Positions 41,894-51,122 of a stretch of 64,000 nt of DNA are shown here, in pieces. The stretch is taken from positions 1 to 64,000 of the forward strand of contig NZ_JACFYF010000002.1 in assembly GCF_014050145.1 (NCBI RefSeq), in the 5' to 3' direction. Made by a program: the position numbers and the translations under genes. The notes beneath the pieces are model-generated. The model was not told the DNA's origin, did not search any database, and saw only the letters and a list, made by a program, of their open reading frames with translations. Within the stretch, counting starts at the first letter, position 1. Each line of letters starts with the position of its first letter. The DNA comes from Vibrio marinisediminis (GTDB lineage Bacteria; Pseudomonadota; Gammaproteobacteria; Enterobacterales; Vibrionaceae).

Positions 41894-43435
41894 TCAATGA
41901 TCTAAGCGGTATATGTCTTCCCTATACTGCACAACCCCACCTTCTGCCCATGCCGTCTGATAGATGATATGCACTGGAATTCGCCTTCTTAATGGGATCG
42001 CTTTATTGGACTCGGTGTCTGCCAATTCTATTTGCTCAATGTTCAACCCTTGATTTTCCAACAACAATGTTGCAAATCTATCGGCGTGCTTCACTCGCAC
42101 ACAACCAGAGCTAAACGCGCGGGACTCTTTATCAAATAGATGCTTGCTTGGCGTGTCATGCAAGAAAATTGCCCGCTTATTTGGTGTATTAAACTTGTAT
42201 AAGCCCAGCGCGTTACTGGCACCAGACATTTGTCTCATACGATAAGGAAAGGCTTTCGGATTGGTTCCTTGCCAATCAACCAGATTAGGGTTTATGAGTT
42301 CACTGGAAGTCCAACTGGTGATGATCTTGATATTTTGCCTTGCAAGGTACTCAGGATCTCGTTGAACATTAGGAATGATATCCTCAACCATGATTTTCCA
42401 TGGGACATTCCATGTTGGATTGAGAATGATCGAGTCTAAGTTAGTTGTCATCACTGGTGTTTGCCGTGTCTCTCGACCTACAATAACCTGCGACTCAAAT
42501 ACCGCTTCACCACCATACCAGTAGGTCAGTTCATAGCTAGGTACATTAACCACAATCAGAGTGTTACGTTGTTTTGGCCAAATACGCGTTCGCTCGGCAT
42601 TAATCGCTATTGTCTTGAGGCGATCATTGCTGCTTTCATTTAACCATCTTATTGTTTTCGGTCCTATTACCCCGTCAGGCTTAAGACCATGCATGCGTTG
42701 GAATTGTTTTATTGCCAGTTCGAGTTGGTTGTCAAAATAGCTAATTTCACTATTTACACCAAAAAGGTCGATATCCACTTGTTGTAAACGCGCCAATAAG
42801 GCGTCTCGCCTTTCAAGGATATCACCCACTCGTTTTAAATGAGTATCTTGAATATAAAGCGGAACGATCTCTTCACGCTCACTCGCAATACGTAAGTAGG
42901 TTTTGATCAGTGATTGATAACTTTCTGAATCAGGGGTGTATGAATCTATCAATGCCCCCAACTGTTGAGATTGTACCGAAGCATAGAGCGACTGTAACGC
43001 TTGTTCGCTAGGCGGTGGTAAAGACTGCATGATTCTATCCTCAAAGAACCATTGCTTACCATGTTGTTTAGCCAATTGCGCATAACTCATGTAGGCAATC
43101 ATACTGTCGGTCGCCAACAAGTCGTATTCATACCAGCGATTACTTTTGCGATAAAAGCGCATTTTTTTTAAATGATTAGATAGCAGAGGGTTAACGCCCG
43201 CGTTATCTATCAATTCCAACTGAAATTCTAATTGACTGCTTTGCTGCAAATCAAACCAAATCAGCTGCTCACCATTGTTACGATATAGCTCTTCAACGAG
43301 TTGAGGATACTGCAATGCCATTGAATTGGTATTGCCAGGTTCAATCCAACCAATTCTTTCAAAGTACCCCTGAGCCCAAACCATCTGCGGGACAAGGAGT
43401 AAAGCTATTATTATAAAGCGCGTTCGTAACATCAT
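41894..43435 (-). CDS. ldtD: L,D-transpeptidase YcbB (LdtD)
   Basis: 513 residues (start MM; either ATG possible). A signal peptide ends near VWAQ (residue 21). A scaffold domain is followed by a peptidoglycan-binding domain at about 230-275 (LAIKQFQRMHGLKPDGVIGP) and the YkuD catalytic domain, with the active-site motif HDTPSKHLFDKE ... SSGCVRV, where Cys is the nucleophile. It makes 3-3 cross-links in peptidoglycan. It is about 90 residues shorter than E. coli LdtD. Confidence 0.9.
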   Translation of the reverse strand: MMLRTRFIIIALLLVPQMVWAQGYFERIGWIEPGNTNSMALQYPQLVEELYRNNGEQLIWFDLQQSSQLEFQLELIDNAGVNPLLSNHLKKMRFYRKSNRWYEYDLLATDSMIAYMSYAQLAKQHGKQWFFEDRIMQSLPPPSEQALQSLYASVQSQQLGALIDSYTPDSESYQSLIKTYLRIASEREEIVPLYIQDTHLKRVGDILERRDALLARLQQVDIDLFGVNSEISYFDNQLELAIKQFQRMHGLKPDGVIGPKTIRWLNESSNDRLKTIAINAERTRIWPKQRNTLIVVNVPSYELTYWYGGEAVFESQVIVGRETRQTPVMTTNLDSIILNPTWNVPWKIMVEDIIPNVQRDPEYLARQNIKIITSWTSSELINPNLVDWQGTNPKAFPYRMRQMSGASNALGLYKFNTPNKRAIFLHDTPSKHLFDKESRAFSSGCVRVKHADRFATLLLENQGLNIEQIELADTESNKAIPLRRRIPVHIIYQTAWAEGGVVQYREDIYRLDH

Positions 43436-43539
43436 TCTCTACACTTTTTTGCATCATAAAACTAAGTATGGCAGAGAATTCTCAATTAACAGGGTTTGTT
43501 TCGCTTAGCTTAACAATAAGTCAATGAATTAACTTATAT

Positions 43540-44625
43540 TTAGCTTATCGCACTCCAATGGTTATCCCATGGAATCGAAGTGAAAATTGAAGATTTATCT
43601 CGGGGTTGGGACTGTGTAAGAACGGACCCAGACCCTGAGCTTATCGAAAAAACACCTTCCCTTGCCACCACGCCGGAAGCATCTGGCAGCGAAGCGAGTT
43701 CGACCAATTTACCACTTTGCTTAGACCAAATCCCATAGCAATTTCCAGGGGGCGAGGTAGCAAGAATCCAATCCTTTGATGCCGCTATACTCGCAATATA
43801 ATGGTTAAAGCGAGCCCATTGCTCAGGCTCCGCTTCGAGTGGTGTGAGTTGACCACCAGCTTGATGCATTGCCAACAACGGAGGATACTCTTCTGGTTGC
43901 CCTCTATACTGCTGACCACACAATACGGTATTGTCTCCATCATGTGCTAAGTGGCGGATACTCAAGCGATTATCTAGCAATGTCTGCTGCTCTATCAATT
44001 CACCGGTTGCTGACAAGTAACTAAGACTGGGCTGCATAGAATTAAGATTGAGTGGTGTACGACCATCGGTATGCACCCCACCGACACCAATGGCTAATTT
44101 GCCGTCTGGCATCGCAATCACTTCATGAGGACCTAAACCAAAACCAGTAAATTCCGCCACTTTTTCGTAGTGATTGGTAACATCATAAACACCGATAATG
44201 CCACGACTAGTCGAGCGCTCCCCTTCTGTAACAAATAAAAGCTCACCATCGTTAGAATAAACACCATGACCATAGTAATGGCGATGGTCTGACGCGCTGC
44301 GTAATTGCACAACTTCACCTGAATGAAAGTCAAACACCATAAAATAGCTACCGGGTCTGCGAGCAAAAGCGACCGCATGCCCGCGCGTGGCGTTTATGGC
44401 AATACCATGTCCTCGGCTAGGTAATGGTAATTGTCGAATCGCTTTACCCTGTTGATCAGCCACAACGACACTATAGCGATCACGACCATTTAATGCACAG
44501 CCAATCAGTGTTGGCTTTGATGCCACCATGCTCGTACATCCAAAAGGTAAAATTGGCATCGCCGCGCCAAATAACGCTGCCTTAAGCAGCGCTCTACGGG
44601 TATTATCAGTCACCATCTGTAGCAT
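43540..44625 (-). CDS. DUF1513 beta-propeller-like protein of the imelysin operon
   Basis: 361 residues; AGGA lies four bases before the ATG at 44625, inside the upstream imelysin gene. The N-terminus TRRALLKAALFGAAMP with a nearby Cys suggests a Tat-type signal. The body has WD/YVTN-like blades (GHGVYSNDGELLFVTE, DVTNHYEKVAEF, GLGPHEVIAMPDGKLAIGVG). It is the last gene of a Fur-controlled operon of periplasmic iron proteins. Role in that system unknown. Confidence 0.85.
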   Translation of the reverse strand: MLQMVTDNTRRALLKAALFGAAMPILPFGCTSMVASKPTLIGCALNGRDRYSVVVADQQGKAIRQLPLPSRGHGIAINATRGHAVAFARRPGSYFMVFDFHSGEVVQLRSASDHRHYYGHGVYSNDGELLFVTEGERSTSRGIIGVYDVTNHYEKVAEFTGFGLGPHEVIAMPDGKLAIGVGGVHTDGRTPLNLNSMQPSLSYLSATGELIEQQTLLDNRLSIRHLAHDGDNTVLCGQQYRGQPEEYPPLLAMHQAGGQLTPLEAEPEQWARFNHYIASIAASKDWILATSPPGNCYGIWSKQSGKLVELASLPDASGVVAREGVFSISSGSGSVLTQSQPRDKSSIFTSIPWDNHWSAIS

Positions 44626-45634
44626 TAAATCCTATTACCACGCCCAACTCGATGGCGACTTCTTCATGTATCAAATAATTAAGACGCTCTAACTTATTGT
44701 ACTGAGCTAATACCGTTCGATACCCCTCTTTGCTCTGCAATAGCTCAAACAAACTTTGCTCCGTAGGCCAAGTATTCAGCGTTAATTGAAACTGTTCTTT
44801 AATACGATCAGCCAAAGAGGCTTTGTCCAACTGACGTAAACGGGTATCTAAGCCGCGCCCATCCGCAAGATACAACTGCTCTAATGCGGCTATATTCTGC
44901 TGTAGATTTAACATTGATGTACCAGAGCGCCAAGACTCTGAAAAGTAAGCTCGTGGTTTGCCAACCTTCGCTAACGGTCGACTTAGCTTTTTCATACTGT
45001 AATCCAATTGATTGGATAACAGTGCGATGTACTCAGAATCCCAATCTTTCTCTGACAGTTCGAGCCAAGGGTTGGTGTGCCATGCTCTAGCTATAGTGTC
45101 TGCATTGCTAGCAAGGTTTGCACTAATGGCTAACCCAAGCTGACACGTATTGTGATTGGTTTTTAAATCAGAGGCTGAATCATAAATCAGCCACTCTAAA
45201 GCCCCTAACCCTTGCACGGTAACACTTTGAGTCGCGATATCTTCCGCGTGCCAATTCGGCTTAGATTGGCGAAGTAACGCCGACATTTTTCGTCCTGTGG
45301 TGTTCTTTTTGTCTGGCCAAAATTGTACATTCCAACTTTGCTCTAAAGCCGTTTGTGGTCCACGCTCTTGCCCTTGAAGCGCCATCCAACTTGTCATGCT
45401 GCGGTGCCATTGCAAACTCACAGCATCAAGATTAGTTTCAGTCTCACAATAGTGCCCAAACACTTGGGTAAGCTGCTCAACCTGCAGGCTAAAGTCTTGT
45501 GCAGCACCAAACTCAACCAAGTAAACGCCTTGGCTGATGTGTGACGTCTGTTGTGGCTGTAATTCCACTGCCGTGGTCGATTGACAGCCAGCCAAAGCAC
45601 CCACAGCCATACCAATAAAAAACTTCATTTTCAT
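44606..45634 (-). CDS. Second imelysin-family lipoprotein, degenerate metal motif
   Basis: 342 residues. The lipobox GALAGCQST places the lipidated Cys at residue 17. The sequence fits the imelysin/insulin-cleaving metalloprotease-like fold, but the family GxHxxE motif reads GLGALE here, losing the His. It overlaps the DUF1513 gene by 20 bases and begins eight bases after the DUF1111 gene. It is probably an outer or inner membrane-anchored periplasmic partner rather than an iron-binding twin of the first imelysin. Confidence 0.85.
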   Translation of the reverse strand: MKMKFFIGMAVGALAGCQSTTAVELQPQQTSHISQGVYLVEFGAAQDFSLQVEQLTQVFGHYCETETNLDAVSLQWHRSMTSWMALQGQERGPQTALEQSWNVQFWPDKKNTTGRKMSALLRQSKPNWHAEDIATQSVTVQGLGALEWLIYDSASDLKTNHNTCQLGLAISANLASNADTIARAWHTNPWLELSEKDWDSEYIALLSNQLDYSMKKLSRPLAKVGKPRAYFSESWRSGTSMLNLQQNIAALEQLYLADGRGLDTRLRQLDKASLADRIKEQFQLTLNTWPTEQSLFELLQSKEGYRTVLAQYNKLERLNYLIHEEVAIELGVVIGFNATDGD

Positions 45635-45642
45635 GCCATTAC

Positions 45643-47031
45643 CTACAATGAATTGAGGAAGGCTAATAGAGCTTGGCGCTCATTGGCATTGAGCTTTAAC
45701 ACCCTTTGTTTCGCAGGTTCCGCTTCACCACCATGCCATAGTACAGCTTCCATGACAGAACGTGCTCGACCATCATGTAGGAAATAAGTATGTCCGTTCA
45801 CTTCCTCTGTGTACCCCAATCCCCAAAGTGGTGGGGTACGCCATTCGCGACCAGTGGCTAAATATTCTGGTCGATGATCAGCAAGACCTTCTCCCATGTC
45901 ATGCAACAACAAATCTGTATAAGGATGAATAGTTTGCTCAGACAGTGCCGGTAATTCAGTACTTCGCGCCGTTTTTATATTGGTCTTATGGCAACTTTGG
46001 CAGCCAATCTGCTTGAAAAGCGCTTGACCCTGTTGAACCAAGGGTTGATCAAGGTTACGGCGGATCGGTACGGCGAGGTGCTGAGTGTAGAACTCGACAA
46101 AGTTAAGAATATTGTCACTCACTTCGTGTTTTCCGCCATTTGGCATCTCTACACAAATAGTTTGCTGACTGGTGCAGTTTTCGTTGGGGAATAGACGACT
46201 GGTTAAGCCGACATCACCATTAAATGCCGCCGCATTTTGCTGCATCAATGTCGGTTGCCCCGCTTTCCAACCAAAGCGTCCGATGGCAAAGTCTTGCTTC
46301 TGTACATCCCAAACTCGATTCACTTTACCTGACACACCATCGATGTTGCGAGTTTGCTCGTCAGCCCATGCCAGCAGGCTTTTGTCGGGAATCAACTCAA
46401 GTAATCCAAGACCTATCATCGGTGGTGCTATGCGTGCTGACATCATGGTATCAGGGTGCATTTCACCATAGCCAAGGTCAGTGATAGTGAGGTTGGGTTT
46501 GCGTAATAGCACTTGAGTACCATCAGCAAATTTAACAGGCACATCACTATACGTAATTTTAATTTGCCCTTCTGGGATTTGATCCTGCAAGGCAAAATCT
46601 TGCAATTGACCACCATAAGTCGGCTCTGGAATGACACCATCTTTGATGTAAGCTTTCTTTTGCTCAGCTGTCATTGCCGGAATACTAAGACGAACCAACA
46701 TGGATACGGCATGTAAATCACCCGCTTCAGGAGGATGCCCTCGCCCATCTTTGATATGGCAGTTTTGGCAACCGTTGGTATTAAACAATGGTCCTAGCCC
46801 ATCCCTAGCATCCGTTGAGGCCGGAGCTTGTACCCAAGGATTACGGAAGAAACTGTTACCAACGCTAAAATCTAAACGCTTACTCATCGGTAAGTTAGCA
46901 GCAGGCAGCGAGAAGGCATTCGCACCCTCTTTTTTAACCGCGGTATTGCCACCCGTTTTTACTTCATTGGCAAACGTAGAGGTTGAAAGGAGTAAAATTG
47001 AGGCTAAATAAGATTTCAAGTACCGCATCAT
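45643..47031 (-). CDS. Di-heme c-type oxidoreductase (DUF1111 family)
   Basis: 462 residues with a signal peptide ending at TFAN (about residue 21). Two c-type heme sites are visible: CQNCH at 88-92 and CQSCH near residue 350. The family is distantly related to MauG/cytochrome c peroxidase and was once called thiol oxidoreductase. Distal residues include PPMIGLGLLELIPD and the terminal FLHDGRARSVMEAVLWHGGE. In this operon it may oxidise or reduce iron in the periplasm, which is inference. Confidence 0.9.
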   Translation of the reverse strand: MMRYLKSYLASILLLSTSTFANEVKTGGNTAVKKEGANAFSLPAANLPMSKRLDFSVGNSFFRNPWVQAPASTDARDGLGPLFNTNGCQNCHIKDGRGHPPEAGDLHAVSMLVRLSIPAMTAEQKKAYIKDGVIPEPTYGGQLQDFALQDQIPEGQIKITYSDVPVKFADGTQVLLRKPNLTITDLGYGEMHPDTMMSARIAPPMIGLGLLELIPDKSLLAWADEQTRNIDGVSGKVNRVWDVQKQDFAIGRFGWKAGQPTLMQQNAAAFNGDVGLTSRLFPNENCTSQQTICVEMPNGGKHEVSDNILNFVEFYTQHLAVPIRRNLDQPLVQQGQALFKQIGCQSCHKTNIKTARSTELPALSEQTIHPYTDLLLHDMGEGLADHRPEYLATGREWRTPPLWGLGYTEEVNGHTYFLHDGRARSVMEAVLWHGGEAEPAKQRVLKLNANERQALLAFLNSL

Positions 47032-47113
47032 TCCAGTGATCTCTTTAATGCTTGAAGCCTAACGAATATTGTTTTGATAAAGGATGTTAGGCGTGCTTGT
47101 GGGAGTGGTTAGA

Positions 47114-47132
47114 AAGGGGCTGCTTGAGCCCC
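47114..47132 (-). terminator. Hairpin between the first imelysin gene and the DUF1111 gene
   Basis: AGGGGCT / AGCCCCT with a 5-base loop, followed on the minus strand by TTTCT. It probably attenuates transcription, giving more of the first gene than of the other three. Confidence 0.6.
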
Positions 47133-47157
47133 TATCTAGGTTGGATTACTAATTAGA

Positions 47158-48420
47158 TCAAAACTCGTGATCGGCAGTATCTGGATTCAAGCTGTCGATA
47201 CCGATAAGTTTTGCTGCACGCTCAATAGAGGCAGTTTGCGCAACCAAAGAAATAATGGTTTCGTTAACTAACGCATTACCCTGGGTATTACCCGCCGCAA
47301 TTAACTGATCGAAGTGCTGATTATCTTTTTCTGCAACGGTAACCAATTGACCAACTTGTGCTCGAGTTTTTCCAAATTGCTGCTGAATTTCATCGGCTGC
47401 TTGTTGATCATTCTTCGCGACAAGCGCATGAATCCCCGGACCTTCTAGCTTGCTACCATCTGCTTTTTGGTAAGTACCGGTATAAACGTTGTAGATACCT
47501 TGCTCGTTGTAATAGTGTGAATTGTGCGTATTGTCTGAGAAGCAGTCGTGCTCATCTTCTGTCGAATTGGCCTCTAGCGCCACTTTCATTCGCTCACCCG
47601 CCAGTTCACCTAGAGAGAGTGATCCCATACCAAATAGCATTTTACGTAGACCATTATCAGCGGAATCTTTCAGTAACTCTTGTCTGTAGTTTCCTGTTTC
47701 CTCAGCTGACCACTGTTTCTCCATCCACTCCAAATCGGTGATGAGAAGATCTGCTGCCGCACGTAGGTAATCACCACGGCGGTCACAGTGACCATTAGTA
47801 CACTCTTTACCTACAACAAAATCAGTGTAAGCACGCTCACCTGCACCAGCGTTAGTGCCATTAAGGTCTTGTCCCCACAAAAGGAACTCTATCGCATGAT
47901 AGCCGGATGCTACGTTTGCTTCTGAGCCACCAACTTCATTAAGATCGGCGATCAGCTGTGGGGTAATTTTTGCCACATCAAGTTTGGTCGCGCCAATCGT
48001 CAACTCAGTGTTTGCAACAATGTTTGCCGTTGCACCTTCATTACCCAACTCATATTGGTAATCAGAAGATACATAATCGATCAAACCTTCGTCGAGCGGC
48101 CAAGCATTTAATTGACCTTCCCAATCATCAACAATGGCGTTACCAAAGCGGAACACCTCTGATTGTTGGTAAGGAACACGGGAAGCAAGCCACTTTTGTT
48201 TTACTTGTTCAAATTTCGCTGCTGTTGGGTCCGCAAGGAAAGCCTCTATTGCTTGATCTAGCGAGTTAGCCGTAGAAAAGGAGTCAGAAAATACTGCGTG
48301 GGCTAAATCGGCATAGTGTTCAACAACCTGTTGCTTAGTAACGTCAGCTGCAAAAACAGAGCCACTTGTTACTAGAAAAGCAGTCGCAACGGTACGTGCC
48401 AAAACGGTTTTTACCTTCAT
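47158..48420 (-). CDS. Imelysin-family iron-regulated protein (IrpA-like)
   Basis: 420 residues, AAGGA before the ATG, signal peptide ending at FAA (about residue 25). Two imelysin repeats are visible. The metal motif GxHxxE is intact as GYHAIEF (Gly173, His175, Glu178). It is the first gene of a four-gene operon behind a strong Fur box. Relatives (Synechococcus IrpA, Vibrio and Pseudomonas homologues) are periplasmic or surface proteins induced by iron starvation and needed for iron uptake. Protease activity is not expected from the motif alone. Confidence 0.92.
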   Translation of the reverse strand: MKVKTVLARTVATAFLVTSGSVFAADVTKQQVVEHYADLAHAVFSDSFSTANSLDQAIEAFLADPTAAKFEQVKQKWLASRVPYQQSEVFRFGNAIVDDWEGQLNAWPLDEGLIDYVSSDYQYELGNEGATANIVANTELTIGATKLDVAKITPQLIADLNEVGGSEANVASGYHAIEFLLWGQDLNGTNAGAGERAYTDFVVGKECTNGHCDRRGDYLRAAADLLITDLEWMEKQWSAEETGNYRQELLKDSADNGLRKMLFGMGSLSLGELAGERMKVALEANSTEDEHDCFSDNTHNSHYYNEQGIYNVYTGTYQKADGSKLEGPGIHALVAKNDQQAADEIQQQFGKTRAQVGQLVTVAEKDNQHFDQLIAAGNTQGNALVNETIISLVAQTASIERAAKLIGIDSLNPDTADHEF

Positions 48421-48466
48421 TATTAAAGTCCTTGTTGAGCTTGAAGATTCATTCGAGAATAGTGTT

Positions 48467-48485
48467 GCTAATTATTATCATTAAC
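48467..48485. promoter_or_regulatory. Fur box upstream of the imelysin operon
   Basis: On the minus strand GTTAATGATAATAATTAGC matches the classical 19-bp Fur consensus (GATAATGATAATCATTATC) at 16 of 19 positions. It lies 47 bases before the first start codon. Iron-loaded Fur would repress the operon. Confidence 0.82.
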
Positions 48486-48540
48486 ACTTAGATTGCGAAT
48501 AATACAAACTTACAACTTTTTTGCAAGGCAAAAACAAAAA

Positions 48541-48560
48541 AACCTCATAAGTATGAGGTT
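48541..48560 (-). terminator. Terminator of ribA
   Basis: AACCTCAT / ATGAGGTT with a 4-base loop, flanked by A5 and T3 that extend the stem, then T-rich sequence on the minus strand (TTTTTTTGTTTTT). Confidence 0.8.
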
Positions 48561-48586
48561 TTTATCAAATATGGTTTGCTTACTAT

Positions 48587-49183
48587 TTACAATTTGAGTA
48601 CATGTTTACCATGTGACACTTTCGCTTTGAGATAGCTTTCGTTACCATCTTTAATGTGAGCCAGTGTGTTTACCACCTCTGCGATTTCAATGCCATGCTC
48701 TTGTAGCTCTTTGACTTTTTTAGGGTTATTAGTTACTAGACGAATCGTTTTCACGTTCAACGCCAATAACATTTGCGCAGCTTCAGTAAAGTCGCGCAAG
48801 TCGTCACCAAAACCTAAATGGTTATTGGCTTCGTAAGTATTCATCCCTTGGCTTTGTAAACGATATGCATCTATTTTGTTATACAGACCAATACCACGAC
48901 CTTCTTGGCGCAAGTAAAGGATGATCCCACCAGCTTGACCCATCCGCTCAATAGTCTCATCTAACTGTTCACCGCAATCACATCGAGAAGAGTGGAACAC
49001 ATCGCCAGTCAAACACTCTGAATGCATACGCACTAACGGCACTTCTTGAGCTTGATCTGCTTGCTTAAAAACAACTGCCACATGTTCTTTCTCTGTCTTT
49101 AGTCCGTTAAAAGAAAGAATTTCCGCATCGATTTTACTTCCTACACCGACTTTAAATTCAACTCTGGCACGTACATCCGCCAT
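48587..49183 (-). CDS. ribA: GTP cyclohydrolase II (stand-alone RibA)
   Basis: 198 residues from the ATG at 49183 ([13 protein letters not shown]), the usual length and N-terminus; a GTG at 49234 would add 17 residues without a good ribosome binding site. It opens GTP to the first pyrimidine of riboflavin synthesis. Zinc ligands are in [16 protein letters not shown], and the catalytic block is [12 protein letters not shown]. This is the monofunctional form without a RibB domain. No FMN riboswitch is visible. Confidence 0.93.
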   Translation of the reverse strand: MADVRARVEFKVGVGSKIDAEILSFNGLKTEKEHVAVVFKQADQAQEVPLVRMHSECLTGDVFHSSRCDCGEQLDETIERMGQAGGIILYLRQEGRGIGLYNKIDAYRLQSQGMNTYEANNHLGFGDDLRDFTEAAQMLLALNVKTIRLVTNNPKKVKELQEHGIEIAEVVNTLAHIKDGNESYLKAKVSHGKHVLKL

Positions 49184-49363
49184 ATTAATACTCACTTGAA
49201 GTCTTTTATTATCTATTTGTGTCATTGCATTCACTACAAATGCTTTCTACAGGTAACTATGAGGACTCTTACCCAAGAATTCAATATTTAGTTCACAATT
49301 GTTATAACATAACAAAACGGACTCGTCATATGAAAAAGTAGATAGCAAAATTTAGACGTTAAA

Positions 49364-49394
49364 AACCCCAGTAGCCGAACCGGATACTGGGGTT
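49364..49394 (-). terminator. Terminator of the 45-residue ORF
   Basis: Ten-base arms AACCCCAGTA / TACTGGGGTT, followed on the minus strand by TTTTTAACG, 25 bases past the stop codon of the small ORF. It shows that a transcript ends here from the right. Confidence 0.8.
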
Positions 49395-49419
49395 GTAAAT
49401 TCTCTTAAATATCAGTCAA

Positions 49420-49557
49420 TTAATAAGCTTGACTACGTTGCCATACCGACAATTCGACCCAAACATGTTCGAGCTCTTTGAGTTCTTCTTCGGTCAATAG
49501 GTTCAATGTTGGCTGACTATGCGGAAGAGTGTGCGCTTGTAACGAACTAATATTCAT
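49420..49557 (-). CDS. Small 45-residue protein, not previously listed in obvious families
   Basis: ATG at 49555-49557, TAA at 49420-49422, 45 residues. AAAGGA lies seven bases before the ATG and a strong terminator follows, so the ORF has all the marks of an independent gene. The N-terminal half is polar (MNISSLQAHTLPHSQPTLNL); the C-terminal half is an acidic amphipathic helix with three Trp/Tyr residues (LTEEELKELEHVWVELSVWQ, then RSQAY). It is cytoplasmic by appearance. I recognise no family. Confidence 0.65.
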   Translation of the reverse strand: MNISSLQAHTLPHSQPTLNLLTEEELKELEHVWVELSVWQRSQAY

Positions 49558-49787
49558 ATAAAAGTCCTTTTTAAGTTGTAATAGCAATGGTTCCACAGCA
49601 CTTCCCTATCAATTAAAATCTAAATCAAAAGTTTAATTTTTATCTTTATATCTCATTAATAAATATGATAACAAAACCACCGATCTGCGCACTATTTAAT
49701 CGAATAAATGGGAGCGATATCACTTTAAATTGTATTGATTTATGTGATGACTTAGGATCCTATTTAGGATCATACCCACATAAAAAA
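49558..49787. other. Intergenic region upstream of the 45-residue ORF
   Basis: A/T-rich stretch that should contain the promoter of the small ORF. I see short partial palindromes only (AGGATCCTATTTAGGATC near 49753) and no second gene. Confidence 0.35.
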
Positions 49788-49820
49788 AGAGTGAATTGAT
49801 CCAATTAACCAATTCACTCT
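49788..49820 (-). terminator. Terminator of the DUF2947 gene
   Basis: Perfect 11-bp stem AGAGTGAATTG / CAATTCACTCT, 11-base loop, followed on the minus strand by TTTTTTTATG. Confidence 0.85.
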
Positions 49821-49846
49821 ATCATTTATTCACTTGAAAGCTCGGG

Positions 49847-50320
49847 CTAATCGCGTTGACCCAATTTCACTTGGCCATTATCACCAAACCACAACGCTTC
49901 AGCTCGGCGACGCCCTATTAAGATAGGTCCATCATCATAGAAGAGAAAGTTCTTCCAATATTTTTTAAACGTTGACCATTTAGTTTCAATGATATTGTAT
50001 TTTTCATAACAAAAATAAACAGTTACGTCATCCTGCCAATCAACATGTTGCAATACCGCTTCAGGAAGCTCTTGGTCATCGGATTCCCAAGCCGTCATCC
50101 AATCAACAGATTCTGTCCAATTAGTGGCTTTCATTGGCCAATCACCTGCACTTAAACGCTCAGAGTCTGGGCTTTGGGCACTAATATTATCTTTCCATAA
50201 CTGTGCTGAACGGATTTGATCCATCGGCTTGATCGCCTCAAGATCTTCTTCAGGCACAGGCATCGATTGATGAGTAAAAATCCATTTTCTTTGGTACTGG
50301 TCCAAAGGTAAATAAGACAT
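49847..50320 (-). CDS. DUF2947 family protein
   Basis: 157 residues from the ATG at 50320, which follows GAGGAACAAG; the reading from 50332 lacks a site. The sequence fits DUF2947, a Vibrio-type family, by SYLPLDQYQRKWIFTHQSMP and the tail ILIGRRRAEALWFGDNGQV. It is Trp-rich, without signal peptide or membrane segment. Function unknown. A 7-bp hairpin (AGCCAGC / GCTGGCT, 50343-50361) sits 22 bases before the start codon. Confidence 0.82.
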   Translation of the reverse strand: MSYLPLDQYQRKWIFTHQSMPVPEEDLEAIKPMDQIRSAQLWKDNISAQSPDSERLSAGDWPMKATNWTESVDWMTAWESDDQELPEAVLQHVDWQDDVTVYFCYEKYNIIETKWSTFKKYWKNFLFYDDGPILIGRRRAEALWFGDNGQVKLGQRD

Positions 50321-50540
50321 CTTGTTCCTCAATTAAGACTTCAGCCAGCTTATCGCTGGCTTCTTCAATTATCTATTTGCTCTATTCAACAAGACTATAG
50401 AGCCATCACGCTCACACACTAACATGTTCACGTTAATCTCTAGCGAGCATCAACGTTTTAATTCTTCGAACAACAAAGCGCGGATTTTAACTGATCGCGT
50501 TCAATCAGCAACACGATTTATGGTTCGAATCTCTCGGTTA

Positions 50541-51122
50541 CTATCTATCCGGTTTCCATGCGGGATTGATTAACGACGTTAGTATGTGGTCGCTCCACTT
50601 TCCATTAATCAGCAAGTAGTTTTTAGCATAGCCTTCTCGCTCAAAGCCAACCCGTGATAAAACGGCGCCACTGCGTTCGTTATGAGGCATGTAAGCCGCC
50701 ACAATTCGATGCATATTTTGAATAGTAAACATGTAGTTTACCGCCAACTTCAACGCGCAAGTCATAACACCTCGTCCTTGTGCGTTTTCACTTAGTGAAT
50801 ACCCGACGTTGCATGCATAAAATGGAAAGCGAGTCAGATTGCTAAACGAAATGGTACCAAGCATTTCTCCGCTTGGTTTATCTATAACCAGCAGATAATA
50901 CCCAATCGCATGCTTATGTAATTCGCTAAGTTTGATTAGCCGTTGTGTCCAACCAGAAAGCGTAAAAAACTCATCCTCTCGCTTGGGTTCCCATTCTTTA
51001 AGGTAATCACGATTGGTAATGAAGTACTGTCGAATCATGTACGCATCAGTAGGCTCTGCCATTCGTACGACAATATCACCTTCAACTTCATACACTTTTT
51101 GCGGCGTACTCACTGGTGTCAT
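50541..51122 (-). CDS. rimJ: RimJ-type GNAT acetyltransferase
   Basis: 193 residues from the ATG at 51122, whose A is the last base of the tyrR stop codon (TGATG). The GNAT acetyl-CoA loop is visible as SENAQGRGVMTCALKLAV and the RimJ/RimL block as HRIVAAYMPHNERSGAVLSR, VGFEREGYAKNYLLINGKW. It acetylates the N-terminus of ribosomal protein S5 in E. coli. Linkage to tyrR is common in vibrios. Confidence 0.87.
   Translation of the reverse strand: MTPVSTPQKVYEVEGDIVVRMAEPTDAYMIRQYFITNRDYLKEWEPKREDEFFTLSGWTQRLIKLSELHKHAIGYYLLVIDKPSGEMLGTISFSNLTRFPFYACNVGYSLSENAQGRGVMTCALKLAVNYMFTIQNMHRIVAAYMPHNERSGAVLSRVGFEREGYAKNYLLINGKWSDHILTSLINPAWKPDR

Noticed and set aside
48421-49330. FMN riboswitch upstream of ribA
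   Set aside because: No RFN-like set of conserved helices was found in the leader; only a plain terminator lies downstream.
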